This document shows positions 43,890 through 56,430 of a stretch of 64,000 bases of DNA, in pieces. The notes beneath the pieces were generated by a model, which saw only the letters and a program-made list of their open reading frames with translations, was not told where the DNA came from and ran no database searches. Each line of letters starts with the position of its first letter. Positions within the stretch are counted from its first letter, which is position 1. The position numbers and the translations under genes were made by a program. Source of the DNA: Sciurus carolinensis (lineage: Eukaryota > Chordata > Mammalia > Rodentia > Sciuridae); assembly GCF_902686445.1 (NCBI RefSeq), contig NC_062226.1:12496001-12560000 (forward strand), read 5' to 3'.

Positions 43890-44060
43890 GTACTTTCATG
43901 TAAGTTAACCCTCATGATGGCCTTTCAAGGGAAGGAGCATTGTCTGCATTTTACAGAGGAAAAAACTGGACTCAGAGAGGTTGTCGCTTATCTGTGATGA
44001 TCCAGGTAGCAAGTGGCAGAGCTGGGACTTGGCCCTGATCTATTAGCCTCCAGAACCCAG
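43890..44060 (-). repeat. MIR relic
   Basis: CATTTTACAGAGGAAAAAAC, AGTGGCAGAGCTGGGACTTG. Confidence 0.85.
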
Positions 44061-44064
44061 TTCT

Positions 44065-45241
44065 TTCCTCTCCACCCTGCAAGTAACCTGGCTCAGGATC
44101 AGAAAGCAGGCACCTTAGGAGCAGCAGCCCTCTTCCTGGGTTGGAAAGGTGAGTAGAAAAGGAAAGGAGATTGGCCAGGTGGGTCAGGACCAGATTTTGA
44201 CTGGGTTAGGGTACACATTCATTCTACTAGGTGGTCTTAGAGGTGGGGGAGGCAGGCAAGGAACCCCCACAGGAGCTGGCCACAGACCACAGCATATGTG
44301 AACCCAGCTAAAGCAGAAGCCTGGATAGGATGACCCTAGTCTGCTTGAGGAGTCACTGTGGAGCCTCTAAATCCTCCCCACCAACTCCAGGTCTTCTTCC
44401 AGGCCTGTGTGAGAACAAATCTGAGATGAACGAGAGATGGCTGCTTCGCTCCTATTCTGGACTGGAGGGAAACATGGAGGGCCTAGTGAGGCCCATGCAG
44501 GAAGGCTCAGAAGAGTTCAGAAACCAAAGCAGCCCAACCTTCTCTATACCGGAACCAGAGTTCTCCTGGGGGTAGGACTAGGTCTCGGGTCTCCCAATTC
44601 TAGGCAGAGGCCAGTTCTGGCAATACACACTGCTGAGAGCAAAGAAGCAGATGTAGCCTGGCAAAGGGACCAGATGATTCATCAGACACAGAGATGGACA
44701 AAGGACCAGGGAAGCAGGGAGAGAGGAGAGGAAGGGACACGGAGCCACAAGGAAGACAGAGACATGGAGAGATGGGAAAGAAATGCACACAGAAATAGGA
44801 GCCTGGGAAGGCTGAGGAGGAGCTGAAGGCAGACTCATGGACAGCGAGGGGTGGGTCCATTTAGGGAGGGAAGAAGGGACTTCGTGACTACACACAGAAT
44901 GACAAAGGAATGGTCAGTCAGAGGAAGAGGGAAGCAGTCCCCAGACCATATTAGGAGACTCTGGCTTCAATGCTGTGTGACTCTTTGCTAGACATTCCCC
45001 TCTCTGGCCCTCAGTAGTCCCACCTGTAACACAGAAGCCCCGTGCTTCAGTTCAAATTCCTAGGTCTCTACAATCCCATCTGGGGAGCCAAGGGTGGGCC
45101 AGAAAAGAGCCTGAGCCTGGGACTGTGCATAGATGTGTCACAGTCATGCCTGTGGCTGCCTACATCAGAGTTCCACCATGTCCTTAATGACAGTAGATCT
45201 GGTCACATCCCAGATGGGTCCCCTTGACCACTTGTGCATCC

Positions 45242-45294
<53 letters not shown>

Positions 45295-46320
45295 CCTCCC
45301 TCCCTGAGTCCCAGACCCTCCACCATCTGTGCCATGTCTGTGTTCTCATTTGGAGCTTTTAGGAGAAGCCTGAAGAAAGTGAGGTTGGGGATGTGCAGAT
45401 CCCTATCCCATGAGGGGTGCCCATGAGGAGGTTTGAGGTGCCCAGCCAAGTTCCCTCCCTCCTCCAGTCCCTTTCAGCCTGGAATCCAGGCTTGGGCTAT
45501 TCCTGTGACAGCCACCAGGAGCATCTAGAGGGCAGATCTGGGTGGGAATGGAAGCCTGTCTTCAGAGAAGCTGCGACCCTGGGAAAGGTGACTCAGCAGA
45601 GCACAGTCACCACCTGCTGACCTCAGGGATCATCTCAGAGATAAGGGAGCAGATGTCGGCTATGAGACCCAGTTTGGGGCCAGGGACATTTGCTCCAGAA
45701 GTCACAGAAAACACCTCACCAAGGAGCTGTGTAAACTAGAGGAGAGAGCCTCACCTGCAGGGAGGGAGTGCCTCACTCCCAAGGGAGAATAAGCATTTGC
45801 CCACAGTGGATGAGTTAGGAGGCTCTTGAGGCCCAATGCCTTGGGCTGGCTTTGGACTTTGGCTGACTGCCCTTCCAGCCATGGCTCAACTCTCCAGGGA
45901 GAGTAATGGTGCCGCTTAAAATGAACACCAACACCACCAGCAGCATCCGTGGGGTCAGAGCTAGCATGCAGCAGGAATGCACTGTACCACCTGGCCAGTG
46001 ATCAGACTATCAAACTGTCCCTACCACTTGTTAAAAAGCCACCGCCCCAAGCATCTTGAGTACACCTCTGTGAGCCCAGCTGCTAGCCCCAAACTCCACC
46101 TTCCTTTCTCTGACAGAAAGAGAGGTAACCCTACTCTGGGCATCCCTGTGCCTCAGTTCACCTGGAGAATACCCTTAACAGGGAGGCCAGCCTCAGCCAT
46201 AGAGGCTGCCCACTGTGGGGCGCCCCCTCCCCAGGCCCGTCTTCCAAAGCCTGAGCAATCAAGGCTAGCTGCCTCCCTGGGCCGGTGCGAGTGCCCGCCT
46301 CCTCCCGGCCCCTCTCCTCG
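44065..46320. other. Intergenic, largely unassigned
   Basis: No gene supported. Purine-rich degenerate text at 44.65-44.82 kb, a MIR at 44.96-45.07 kb and a CT array at 45.25 kb. The rest shows no recognised family. Confidence 0.55.
45247..45292. repeat. CT microsatellite
   Basis: About 23 uninterrupted CT units. Confidence 0.97.
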
Positions 46321-46329
46321 CTGCAAACC

Positions 46330-46790
46330 CAGCTCATTTGCATGTGGATCGTGCCTGCCACCATGGGTGCTGGGGTCAATTGAAACTCAAGAAAAGAGAA
46401 GAAATTTATGCAAAACTGTTGATTGCATTTGTATGTAATGAAATCATCCAATATTCATCTGACTATAGAATCTAATCTGAGAAGAGAACTGAAGGACATG
46501 AGTGTCACTGCAAAACCGTAATGAGCCACTGTAGTGATTAAAAAAGCTCTTGAGCCTTCTGAAAATCCAGGCAGAAATAGCGTCTAATCAACTCTGAATA
46601 CAGGAGGCGAGATTGGGCTGGCGCGCTGCGCACGGCCCGCCGCGGCGCTGGGGGTGCGTGGTAAACCCTGGCGGCCGCGGTCTGTGGGTGCCAATCGCCC
46701 GGCCACAATCAGCCGAGTCGTCAGTGCACAAAGCAATCGCCGCCTCTCGCCACGCAGAAGGAACCCAATCACAGCAGCTGTGAAGAGCAG
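46330..46790. promoter_or_regulatory. Candidate enhancer/promoter: AT-rich motif block joined to a CpG cluster
   Basis: Repeat-free. The first half has an octamer ATTTGCAT (46,336-46,343), TTTATGCAAAACTG, GTAATGAAATCATCC, AACCGTAATGAGCC and CGTCTAATCAAC. The second half (46,610-46,760) is a short CpG cluster (GGCGCGCTGCGCACGG, CCCGCCGCGGCGC) with CCAAT boxes at about 46,690 and 46,766. This mix suggests a developmental enhancer or small unannotated promoter. Confidence 0.5.
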
Positions 46791-46949
46791 CTTGAGGCTC
46801 TCACACCCGCCTTAAAAACCTCCTGAGGCCTCTCCTGGGTTCCTCGCTACCACTAGGAAGCAGGGAGGGTTTGAAGATGTGGGGCTGACACACCTGGACA
46901 CATCTGGGGCCCAGCCAGCCCCAGGCAGGGAGAGTCAGTGTCTCAAGGG

Positions 46950-47170
46950 AGCACTGGTCCACCCATTAAATGTCACCTCCTCTCAGAGGCCTTCCCTGAT
47001 GACACCATCTAAATTCTCACACACACCAGTTCTCCAACTCCTTCCCCAGGCTCTCCCTTCACAAAGCTCAGCTCTGCCTGGCATCCTCGCAGGGATTTAT
47101 CTGTGTAATGTCCTGTGTACCGTGAGGGCCAAGACCTTGTGGTGCCTGGCTCATCTCTTCAGATGATGCA
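46950..47170 (+). repeat. L2 LINE relic
   Basis: TGTCACCTCCTCTCAGAGGC, CTTCCCTGATGACACC, CAAGACCTTGTGGTGCC. Confidence 0.75.
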
Positions 47171-47259
47171 GAATCTGGCACGGCCCTAAGGATGCTGGCA
47201 AGCGGGGGCTACGCTGCCATGTTTGTTAAATGATACAGAAGTTTCAACGAGCCGCCAGA

Positions 47260-47700
47260 TGTATTTATTTGTGCATTCTGCATATACTGGGTGAGTGTAC
47301 CGGGCGTACAAGGCTTCATTCTGGGCACTGAGTGTGCCGTGGTGAATAGGACAGTCCCTGTGCTCTTGGAGCTCACAGTCTGGGCAGAGAACAGTTGTTA
47401 AAAATGTTACAAATAATCAGAAAGGACAGTGTGGTGCTGGGAACTGTCCAGAGACTGTGTGAACAGCTGTCAGAGGGTACTAACCCAACCAGGAAGGCTG
47501 CCAGGAGGCAGTGACAGGCTGTTGGGAGCTAAAGGAGTCAGCAATATGGTTGGGGGTGTCCCAGGCAGAGGGAAGGGAATGTGCAAAGTCCCCAAAGTGA
47601 CAGATGTATGTAGGGAGCTGAGAGCAACCAGAGTGGTGGGCGCCAGAGCAAGGGAGAGGCTGGAATGAGAGGGGAGCCAAACCTCGCACTGAGACCTTTG
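47260..47700 (-). repeat. L2-related relic, antisense
   Basis: TTCTGGGCACTGAGTGTGCC, TCTTGGAGCTCACAGTCTGG, AATGTGCAAAGTCCCC in reverse-LINE order. Confidence 0.6.
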
Positions 47701-47725
47701 AGATCCTAAGAACTCTGGACTTCGA

Positions 47726-47925
47726 TCAGGTGTGGGGTTGCACACCTGTAATCCCAGTGGCTTTGGAGGCTGAGGCAGGAGGATTGCAAGTTTGAGATCA
47801 GCCTCAGTGTCTTAGTGAGGTAAGCAATGTAGCCACTCTCAAAGTAAAAATTAAAAAGGGCTAGTGATATATCAGTGGTAAAGTGCCCCTGGGTACAATC
47901 CCAAGTACCAAAAAAAAAAAAAAAA
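47726..47925 (+). mobile_element. B1-dID dimeric SINE
   Basis: CACACCTGTAATCCCAGTGG (B1), GTGATATATCAGTGGTAAAG and GTACAATCCCAAGTACC (ID), A16 tail. Confidence 0.92.
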
Positions 47926-48589
47926 GGGTGCACTTTTTCCTGGGGGTGATAGAGTTTCCAACAGGAGTGGCATGGTTCATTTAGAAGAGCTCACCAAATG
48001 GAGAACAGTCAGAGGGTTAGCTAGTAGGGAATGGAGGAGGCTGGTTTGGAGGCGATTCAGTCCTCCAGGAGGCAAGGGGGAGCCTCTGCGTATTTTTGAG
48101 CAGGGCCACTCTTGGCAACAGCTACATTTTAAAATGGCTAATCTGACAGAGAGAGATGGAGCAGACGACGGGAAGCCAGGTAGGAACCAGAAATCAGCCT
48201 GCCGGCCACTTGGCTCACACTATATTCAGCATTCCAGTCATCCCGTGGGGAGGCGTTCTCTTGGCACAGACTGATAGTCCCAATCTGCTCTGGGTTTGGA
48301 CACCAGGTCACCTATTATTAACATGGGTTCTAAGTTGGAATCAGTTGGTTCTGAGAAGCCCAGAGGCTGTGGATCACAAGGCTGCTTTTTTCAGCAAAGA
48401 CTTTCCAATGTCAAAGGCAGACTGGATGACCTATAAGGCCCTTCCCTGCTCCCCAAACCCTACAACTTTATGTCCCATGATGGCATAAAGACATTTTAAT
48501 TCAGTGACTTAAAAATCTCACCGTGAGGTCTGACTTGCTATGTGAGACCCCACTGGGCAGCGAGGGAGAGCAGAAAGCAGCCTGGACAC

Positions 48590-48880
48590 TTGGGTTCAGG
48601 TGCTGTCTCTGCCACTCACTTTTGTTGTCTATGGACATGTTCTTCCCCTCTGTGCCTCACTATCCCCTTTGGTACACCGGGGGAGTTATCTGCAAGACGG
48701 GAGAGCTGAGACCCACCTGGACCCAACAGGTCAGACCAGAGCTCCAGATCCAACACTTACTGCCCACAGTGACCTTGAGCAAGCCAGCCAGTCCTTCTGC
48801 CTGGCCTTCCACATCTGTAACATGGGGATAAGGAGATCTAAGCTGGAGTGCTGTTAGAACTAAATCAGGTAACAGCTCAG
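48590..48880 (+). repeat. MIR relics (probably two)
   Basis: GACACTTGGGTTCAGGTGCTG followed by CCTCTGTGCCTCACTATCCCC. A second copy starts near 48,740 and includes CCACATCTGTAACATGGGG. Confidence 0.65.
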
Positions 48881-49664
48881 GGGCAGGGCATGGAGTAAAT
48901 GCTCTGCAGTCTCTGCTCATGATTGATGGTCCTTATTTCCTCTCTACAATGGCTCCATTTTATAAACAACTTGGATTCCCTGCTGGAATTTGGGGGTCCT
49001 TTTAACCTGTACCTGCCCCAGTGGGGTGGGCTTAGGGAACACTGCGGGGCTCCAGCTGGTGGCCTATAGCAATGCTGCCACAAACCACCAGCAAACCAGC
49101 AATGGGGTGATTCCCAGGCCACAGCGAGCATGGCTCCTCCTCTCTCGCTGCACATCTCTGAACAGCAGCTGCCCTTCTACTTGCATTCTAGTGGCCATGG
49201 TTTGAATTTCAGGAGCCCCACCTCCCTATCCTAGTGGATTGGATTGGGTGTGTCGGATCTGAGATGGGATCAGAGTCTTTCTGGTTTGCTGCCATGGTGG
49301 TAGGATGGGAGAATCAGGCTCAGTCTCAGAAACCTCTGTGCATCCTCCCCGTGCTGGCGGCCCCGCCCTCGAGGGGCTGCCATCCAGTGAGGCAAGTCAG
49401 TCCCACATCACAAGAGGAACACACAGGGGAAAGTGCTTAGAAGCCTGTAAAAAAGACCACATCAGAATGGCTCCAGAAGACTTCCTTCAGGAGGTGGCAC
49501 TTGGGCTGGTCTGAAAGAGAGCTAGGATATCTATCTGTCTTTCTCTCTCTGGAAAAAAATTTTAACTTTCAGGGGAAAGAACAGAATTTAAGGTAACGAC
49601 CATTCCTGTTTTCACAGCCTGAAATTAACATTATGTCAAGGTGTGTGTGTATGTGGTGTTTTGC

Positions 49665-49841
49665 TTTTGTTTTATACTGGGCATTGAACCCAGGGACACT
49701 GTACCACTGAGTTACATCTCCAGCCCTTTTTATTTTTTATTTTGAGATAGGGTCCCTTGTTTCCCAGGTTTACCTTCAACCTGCCCCTCCCTCAGTCACT
49801 TGAGTCACTGGGATCACAGGTGTGTGTCACCGAGCCCAGTT
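49665..49841 (-). mobile_element. B1-dID dimeric SINE
   Basis: GGCATTGAACCCAGGGACAC (ID) then GTCACTGGGATCACAGGTG (B1). Confidence 0.87.
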
Positions 49842-50908
49842 ATGTCAAGTTTTCACATACACACATGTACAAACGTATGCACACACGTCTACAGATGGCT
49901 TCAGGCCGCACTTCAGGTCTTCCATCTGCTCCCCGGTGGCAATCACCATTACGAATTGAGTGCGTATCCCTCCCAAAGCCCCCTTTTAAAAGTGTTCTAA
50001 TGCAAAATTGAGTCAGAAACAATTTTATAAAGAATCGCTTTGCATTTGTCATTATTACTTATATAAATGGAATCACCCATCCATACAGCTGCACTTGCCT
50101 TCTGCACTGCCTATATTATGCTTTGGGGGCTCATCATTGATATATATGGCCCAGGCTTGCCAGCGCATCTGAATGGATGTACAGGGTTTGCTGACCTCCA
50201 AAGGGTGGGGTTTCCATGGATAGATGTAATCAGGGGCCAACATTCTTGGGAGAGGGAGTGGCACAGGCCAAGGCCAGGGGATAGGAAAGCTAGGAGGTGT
50301 CTGTGGAGGGCCCAGGACATGTGCAGGGGAGATGGGGGAGGCCCACGGCCAGGTCAAGACTCTGCAACTGGGACACTGGACATCTGAGAGTGTGGGGAAA
50401 GGCTCCCCACTCAGTTAACTGCAGGCCCTCAATAATTCCACTCATCCACTCTGGAGTCCTCCCTGGGGAGGCCTCTGTTGCTCTTTCCATTAATTGTCTC
50501 CTTAATGACCCACCAAGGCAAGTACCCATTGTTCTCTGGGCCTGGGGCAGCCTCCCTGGCTTTTCCCCTGGGGATTTGTAAACGTCTTTCCTTCCCCTGC
50601 TTTCCTTTGGCAGGCATCCTTATCTAGTCCCTGCAGCAGCCTGGGCTGATGCTGCACTTCCTCTGCCCACACCCTGCACCAGGAGCTGGGGTTGGGCAGA
50701 GCCCCACAGCTCTATCCCCGCCTCTCAGGGCTCTGCTTGCCTCAGTCTGTATGTGCCTCATTAGTCTTGCCTTTTTCTTTCTCTCTGGTTTTCTCCCTGG
50801 ACTTCTCTCTACATGTGCTTGAGGTCCCTGTCTCTGTCTCCCCGTATCTCAGTGGTGTCTTTATAAGTGTCTGTCTACAGATGACATTGTCTTGCTCTCA
50901 GGATTTTA

Positions 50909-51107
50909 TTTTGGTTTTTGGTACTGAGGTTTAACCCAGGGGTGTTTTCCTACCAACCTATATCCCCAGCCCTTTTTATTTTTATTTTTTATTTTGAGAC
51001 AGGGTCTTGCTAATTTCTGAGGCTGGCCTCAAACTTGTGATCCTCCTGCCTCAGTTTCCTGAATCCTGGGGCTACAGGCATGTACTACCAGGCCCAGCTA
51101 CAGGCAT
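50909..51107 (-). mobile_element. B1-dID dimeric SINE
   Basis: GTACTGAGGTTTAACCCAGG (ID) then TTGTGATCCTCCTGCCTC (B1), inserted in a pyrimidine-rich tract. Confidence 0.88.
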
Positions 51108-53784
51108 CATCTGTTTCTGTCTTTGGATCGTCCCTGCCTCTCTTGCTAGGTCTCCATCTCTGGCTGGGGAGCTCTGTGCTTGCACTGCACACTTTTGTCT
51201 GATTCTGCCTGTCTCCCTCCCTCCGCCCGTGTCTCTCTGTCTCTGTCTCCCTCTCTTCTCTGACTCACCTCCCACTACCCATCCCTCCTCCCTTGCGGGT
51301 CTCTGAACCCTCCTGATTGACTATTGTCCTGTTTCCAACCTCTGCCTCACCACCACTCACTCACCCACGAGGTTCCTGACACCCACACAGGTCAAACCGC
51401 CTCCCTGGGTTGCTTCTCTCCCTAGCTACAGCACCAGCTTCCCGTGGATGACAGCCTCGGGGACATCAGCACCAGGAGTAGGCGTGAGGTTCCATAGTTC
51501 CCAGACTTTGGAATTCAAGCATCTATAAAGTTATAAATAAATAAATAAATAACCATCAGAAATTGACCAACTCTTCCTTTTTCTAAGTTTTCTTTTTTTT
51601 AAGATCACCAACTTCTTATCATTTCATAATGGAAAGAGCATTTTAACACCAAAAATAAAAGCAGGAAGAACAAGGTCTAGGTATACACAATAGTCCTTAA
51701 TATTAATTTTAAATTAAATTTAGACAAAGTTCATAAATTTAATTTCATTAAAACATTTACCACATTGTTTTTATTTTACTGATTTTATCCCATAAAGGTG
51801 AGTTGTCGTCAGAAACCAGTAGTTTCTCTGGCTCAGTTGGAAACCACTGATCCTGTTCAATCCCCTCCCTGGTACATTCCCACAGAAAAATGATGTGACC
51901 TTTACTGGTGGTAGAAAGAACAAAACTGGGAAAGTACCTGGAAACTCTTGGTACCCACTCAGCATCTCACACGACCCTTTTCAGCCCCACTGGTCTCTTA
52001 ATTTATGAAACCGCCTAGACCAGACTCCCTGTATGCCTTTGACCAAGTAACTTCTCTGTGTCTTTGTCCTCATTTGCAAAATAAGCAAAATAACTACTAG
52101 TTTCTAGAGTTACCAACAGTCAAGTCTAGTGCTTGTTAGATGCTATTTGTATCTGGAAGGAGGGGACTGTGGAGCAGTATCTCAGAAAAGGGAGCTATTT
52201 TGGTTGAAGCCAGAGCCTGGAAAGAAGAGCGGGAGGGACTGGTGCTCTGCCTGGGACCCGGGCCAGCTGGAAGTTCACATCCGGAGTAGTGGTCAGCCCG
52301 GGGAGGAGCTGCTGTACTGGGAGATCTGAGGAGTTCTGAAGCCCAGCAAGGCTGCCTGGGAACCCCAGAGTCCAAGGCAGGAATGGGATGAGGGCAAAGA
52401 CCGTGTCCCTGCCTCTGCAGGGATCCCACCCAGCAGGCTCAGGCACTCTAAGCCCAGCAGGTAGCACCGTGCCATAGCCACCGACGCACTGAGCAGCAGC
52501 CAAAGTGACACTCCCTCAAGTGGCAATCCTGGCTGCAGATCCAGCACCAGGAGCCTGGGTAGGTGCCAGCAACTGTGGTCTCCAGGTGGTACCTTCAGCA
52601 GCTGTCTGGAAACTCCCAAGGTAGACTTAGCAGATAAGGTAGAAGGTCTGAGCAAGCAGGTCAGAGAACTAGAGAAACTGGGTAACTGATATAAATGTGA
52701 CCCATTTGTCCTCAAGCTCTGGCAGGCTCATTAGAATCAGACCAATATTTCCTCCATACCTGCTCAGAACTAAGCACTGGGCTGGTCAGGGATGTAAAGA
52801 CTAGAGGAGCAGGAAACTTCCTTGCTAGAAACTTACACAGGGCTCATCTAGAGAAATCTGCCTCTGAGCGGGGCGGGCCCCTGAGCTCAGAGCCCAGGCA
52901 AAGCCTGCCTGGGACATGTGCCACATCTGTGCCCTGCTAAGCAACACTGGAAAGGAAAGTAGAAGTACCTCAAAGAAGAATAACAGGACAGGTGACTTAC
53001 TGGATGTGGTGTCAGGGGGTGAGGGAGAGGGAGGCAAAAGTGGTTCCCAACATCCTGGTCCGAGACCTGAGTGGGTGGTGGCTCTGACCCTGAGAAGGAA
53101 GCAAGGGCAAGCAGGCCAGGCTGTATTCCAAGCAGGGCTAGCTGGGGCCGAGTGTCACACTTCTGAGGCAAGTGCGGGTCAAGGGAGCAGGAGAAATATA
53201 GCGAATGAAGGAATGAGTTGGTGCAAGGAAGGACAGGAACTAAGAGGGCTTTCAAATCTAGGTAAGTTTTGCCATGGGATGGGGCAGGGATTTAAGGGAC
53301 ACATACTAGACAAAGAAAAAAGTCCAAGGAAAGGCTAGGAGGTGGGAGAGAGGAGTACATAGTTTCAGAAAAGCTAATAATTTGATTTAGCTTAAGCACT
53401 GGTTGTTATCAAGGTGGCGTGAGAGGTACATCAGGGCCAGGTTACAGAAGTCACTGAATGCCAGGGTGAAGTTACACAATTTGTAGGCAACGTGGAGCTA
53501 TCAAAGGTTTTGGAGCAGAGGAATAACAGGATAAGAGGTAAGTTTCAAGTTGCTGTAATTAACAGCATATGATAGATTAAAGGAGAGTCTAGAAAAATGG
53601 AATACAATATAGGGATTTTCACTTATTTGTTCATTCAATGAAAACTCAACTCCTATGCAGAATTAACCTAATCTGCAGAAGGTCAAGACTCCAAATCACT
53701 TAGTGTTAACAGTGAATTATAAAGAGAAGAGTAAATGGCTTCTCTAAAATCAGTATTATCAATAAATGTACATGAGTTTAAGTC

Positions 53785-54160
53785 ACCACTAAAAGGAGCT
53801 TCCTGTATACAGACACTAGAATATTACTCAGCCTTAAAGAAAAAGAAATTCTGACACATGCTACAACATGGATGTATCTTGAGGACATAATTATGCTAAG
53901 TGAAATAAGCCAATCAAAAAAGAAAGTTCTTAGAGTAGTCAAATCACAGACAGAAGGCAGAATGGTGGTGCCAGGCCCTGGAAGAGGAGGAAGTGGTTGA
54001 TTAGCATTCAATGGGGGAAGAGTCTGAGTTCTGCAAGGGACAAGTGCTCTGGAGGTTGACTTACAATGTGAATTCACCTAATACTACTGAACTGTGTGCT
54101 TTAAAATGGCTAAAAGATGGTGAAAATTATATGTATTTTACCATGAATAACAATAATAAG
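53785..54160 (+). mobile_element. Old L1 3' UTR
   Basis: ATATTACTCAGCCTTAAAG, GACACATGCTACAACATGGA, TATGCTAAGTGAAATAAGCC and TTAAAATGGCTAAAAGATGG occur in the order of old mammalian L1 3' ends. Confidence 0.85.
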
Positions 54161-55099
54161 AATAAAGAGAGTTTCAGAATGGTTCCTAGAACAGAAACCA
54201 ACTCTAAAAAAGAAACATACCCAAAACATAGTGCATCTCAAAGGCTAAAAATAAAGAAATGGGGAAAGATACACCATGCAAATGAAACAGAAAGCAAGCA
54301 AGAGCTGTGATCTTGGTATATAATGAGAGAGAATTCATACTCTGTGCACAAAATAAAGATGTGAGAGTTTGGAGTCTAGCTATGCATGAAAACAACACTT
54401 TCTCACTTTCATCAAGCAGAAATTACTAGAAAAGCAAGAAGAAACAGAAATGTTAGTAACAGAAGACTGAAATACATGACTTCCAGTCCAGACTCATCAA
54501 AGGGTTAAAAAATATAGATACAGAAAAACTGAGCAACATAAACCATATTTCCTGTATGTATAGAAAAATGCGTACCTCCCAAACAGAAAATATTCCTTTT
54601 CAAGAGACTAACATGAAAAGTAACCACCTATTAGGACAAAGAAAGCCTCAATAAGGGGCTTTTCAGGGTATGAGCTTTTATTGATCATAATCTTTTCCTA
54701 ACTGCACTCTCAATAGTTTCAATGGAATAAAGGTTATAGAAAAGCACATTGAAAACTAAAAAGCATCAACCAAGTATTAGTTATCCATTCTGTCAATACT
54801 ATCATTATTCACTACTTCATGATCATTTGCTCACTCCCTGGTTCTCTGGCACTTTAGAGAACTCTGATGACCGGCCAGGAGAGGGTTAAGAATACAGATG
54901 CCACTTCTTCAGTGCTTACTATGTGCCAGATACTCTCCTATTTTATCATGCTATTATCAGCAATAGCTTTCTAATTGTTTTATAAAGACAGACGTCTGCT
55001 TCTCTTACATCACCTTCCAGGCCCCAAACAGTACTACCCATATTTGAGCAAGCAATCAGTGAAGCACTTCAATTAAGGACTCGCATCCAAGTTAGACTT

Positions 55100-55290
55100 G
55101 GGTTTGAGATTTTATTCTAGTCCTTCCTAGCTATGTGACCGTAGGCAAGTATTCCCTTTCTGAACTTCAGTTTTCTCATATGTAACAGAGAAAATTGTAG
55201 TATCTCCATCAACTAGGGTAAGTTTAAAGATAGTAACACATGTAAAGGGTCTACATGTAGTCCAAAGAGGGTATTCAATGTTAGTCTGAA
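55100..55290 (+). repeat. MIR relic
   Basis: TAGCTATGTGACCGTAGGC, AACTTCAGTTTTCTCATATG. Confidence 0.8.
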
Positions 55291-55929
55291 GGAAGAGCAG
55301 AACCTATCAAATTATTTGAGGAGTTTTTTTCATTAAAAAAAAAATCTGTAAATAGAAACATTCTCCAGTGTACTTGATTATTAAATAATATTATAGACAA
55401 GAATGATAGTAGGTCCCTATTATAAAATGCTGCCTTGCAAGTAAAGAATGGATTCCGTATGTGCAAACATGGATAGATGGACATGATTACTATTATTCTG
55501 TTCAGAATATGAACAGAAGAGTTCCTCTCCCTCCTTTAAAAAAATTATATATGTACAAAGAAAGGTCTGGAAGGATACATACCTGATTTTAAAGGGGGGG
55601 TAAACCTGAAAAAGTTGTGAGAAATTTTGTTTTTAATTTTTTATATTTGTTTCTTTTGAAATCTCACACACATGTGAAGAAAAAAGTGGAAAAAAAAGCT
55701 CTTTGGCCTATTTTTTTTTTTTTTTTAATGGGACTTTGAAAGTTGATGAAATGAACAGAGGAGGTGGTTAATTCTTCTGGCAAGTGTGCGAATTTCCATA
55801 CCCAGCTTTTACCTTAGAGATGGAACCTGCAGGAGGCAAGGGGGATAGACCACTAAAGTATCCTCATTACTCAGCACATCCAAGCAGGTAGTTTCCCTCT
55901 CATCCCTGCCACCACTGCAGCCCTGACAC

Positions 55930-56430
55930 CCAGAGCAACAGAGAAACTCTTTGATAAATGTCAATTGAAATGGAGCAATCAGCTGAAAGCCATTTGCTGA
56001 GCTGTCTGACTGCCCTGGGCTTGAGACTTTCCTTTATTCATTTATCATGATATACGGCTTTGGCCAACATACACACAGGAGAGAAATTGTTGACATGTGG
56101 AACCCAAGCACAGAAAATCTTTCATTCTTTCCTCCCTGGTCTGTTCACCAAATAAGTTTTTGTTTATTTAAAGACTACAGAGGATTTGGCTGTTAAGAAC
56201 CAAATGCCTTTGGAGTGGAGTTACAACATAATTTATCATTTCCTCTGTTTATTAAAAAATCCTGCATCTTTGAGAAGCACATTTGCAGTGAGTGGGGGAT
56301 TTCGGCCACTCATGAAAGACTGCTGCAAAGCCCCTGCAAAATGTGGCTTGCCCCCAAAGGGGCTCCTTTGCTCTAGTCCTGTTCTTCAATCAATCCTGTG
56401 ATGGCCACCAAGGAGTGGTGAAGGAGATGC
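55930..56430. promoter_or_regulatory. Candidate conserved noncoding block
   Basis: Repeat-free, with AATGTCAATTGAAATGG, CATTTATCATGATATACGG, AAGTTTTTGTTTATTTAAAG (forkhead-like TGTTTAT) and AACATAATTTATCATTTCC. Conservation was not measured. Confidence 0.4.

Larger units (their letters stand above)
47926..53780. other. Intergenic, mixed
   Basis: No coding gene supported. MIR-like text at 48.59-48.88 kb, two B1-dID elements, pyrimidine-rich tracts either side of the second (50.75-50.90 and 51.11-51.29 kb), a TAAA microsatellite (51,533-51,553) and reverse L2-like text near 53.46-53.59 kb. 51.95-53.4 kb is unassigned. Confidence 0.55.
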
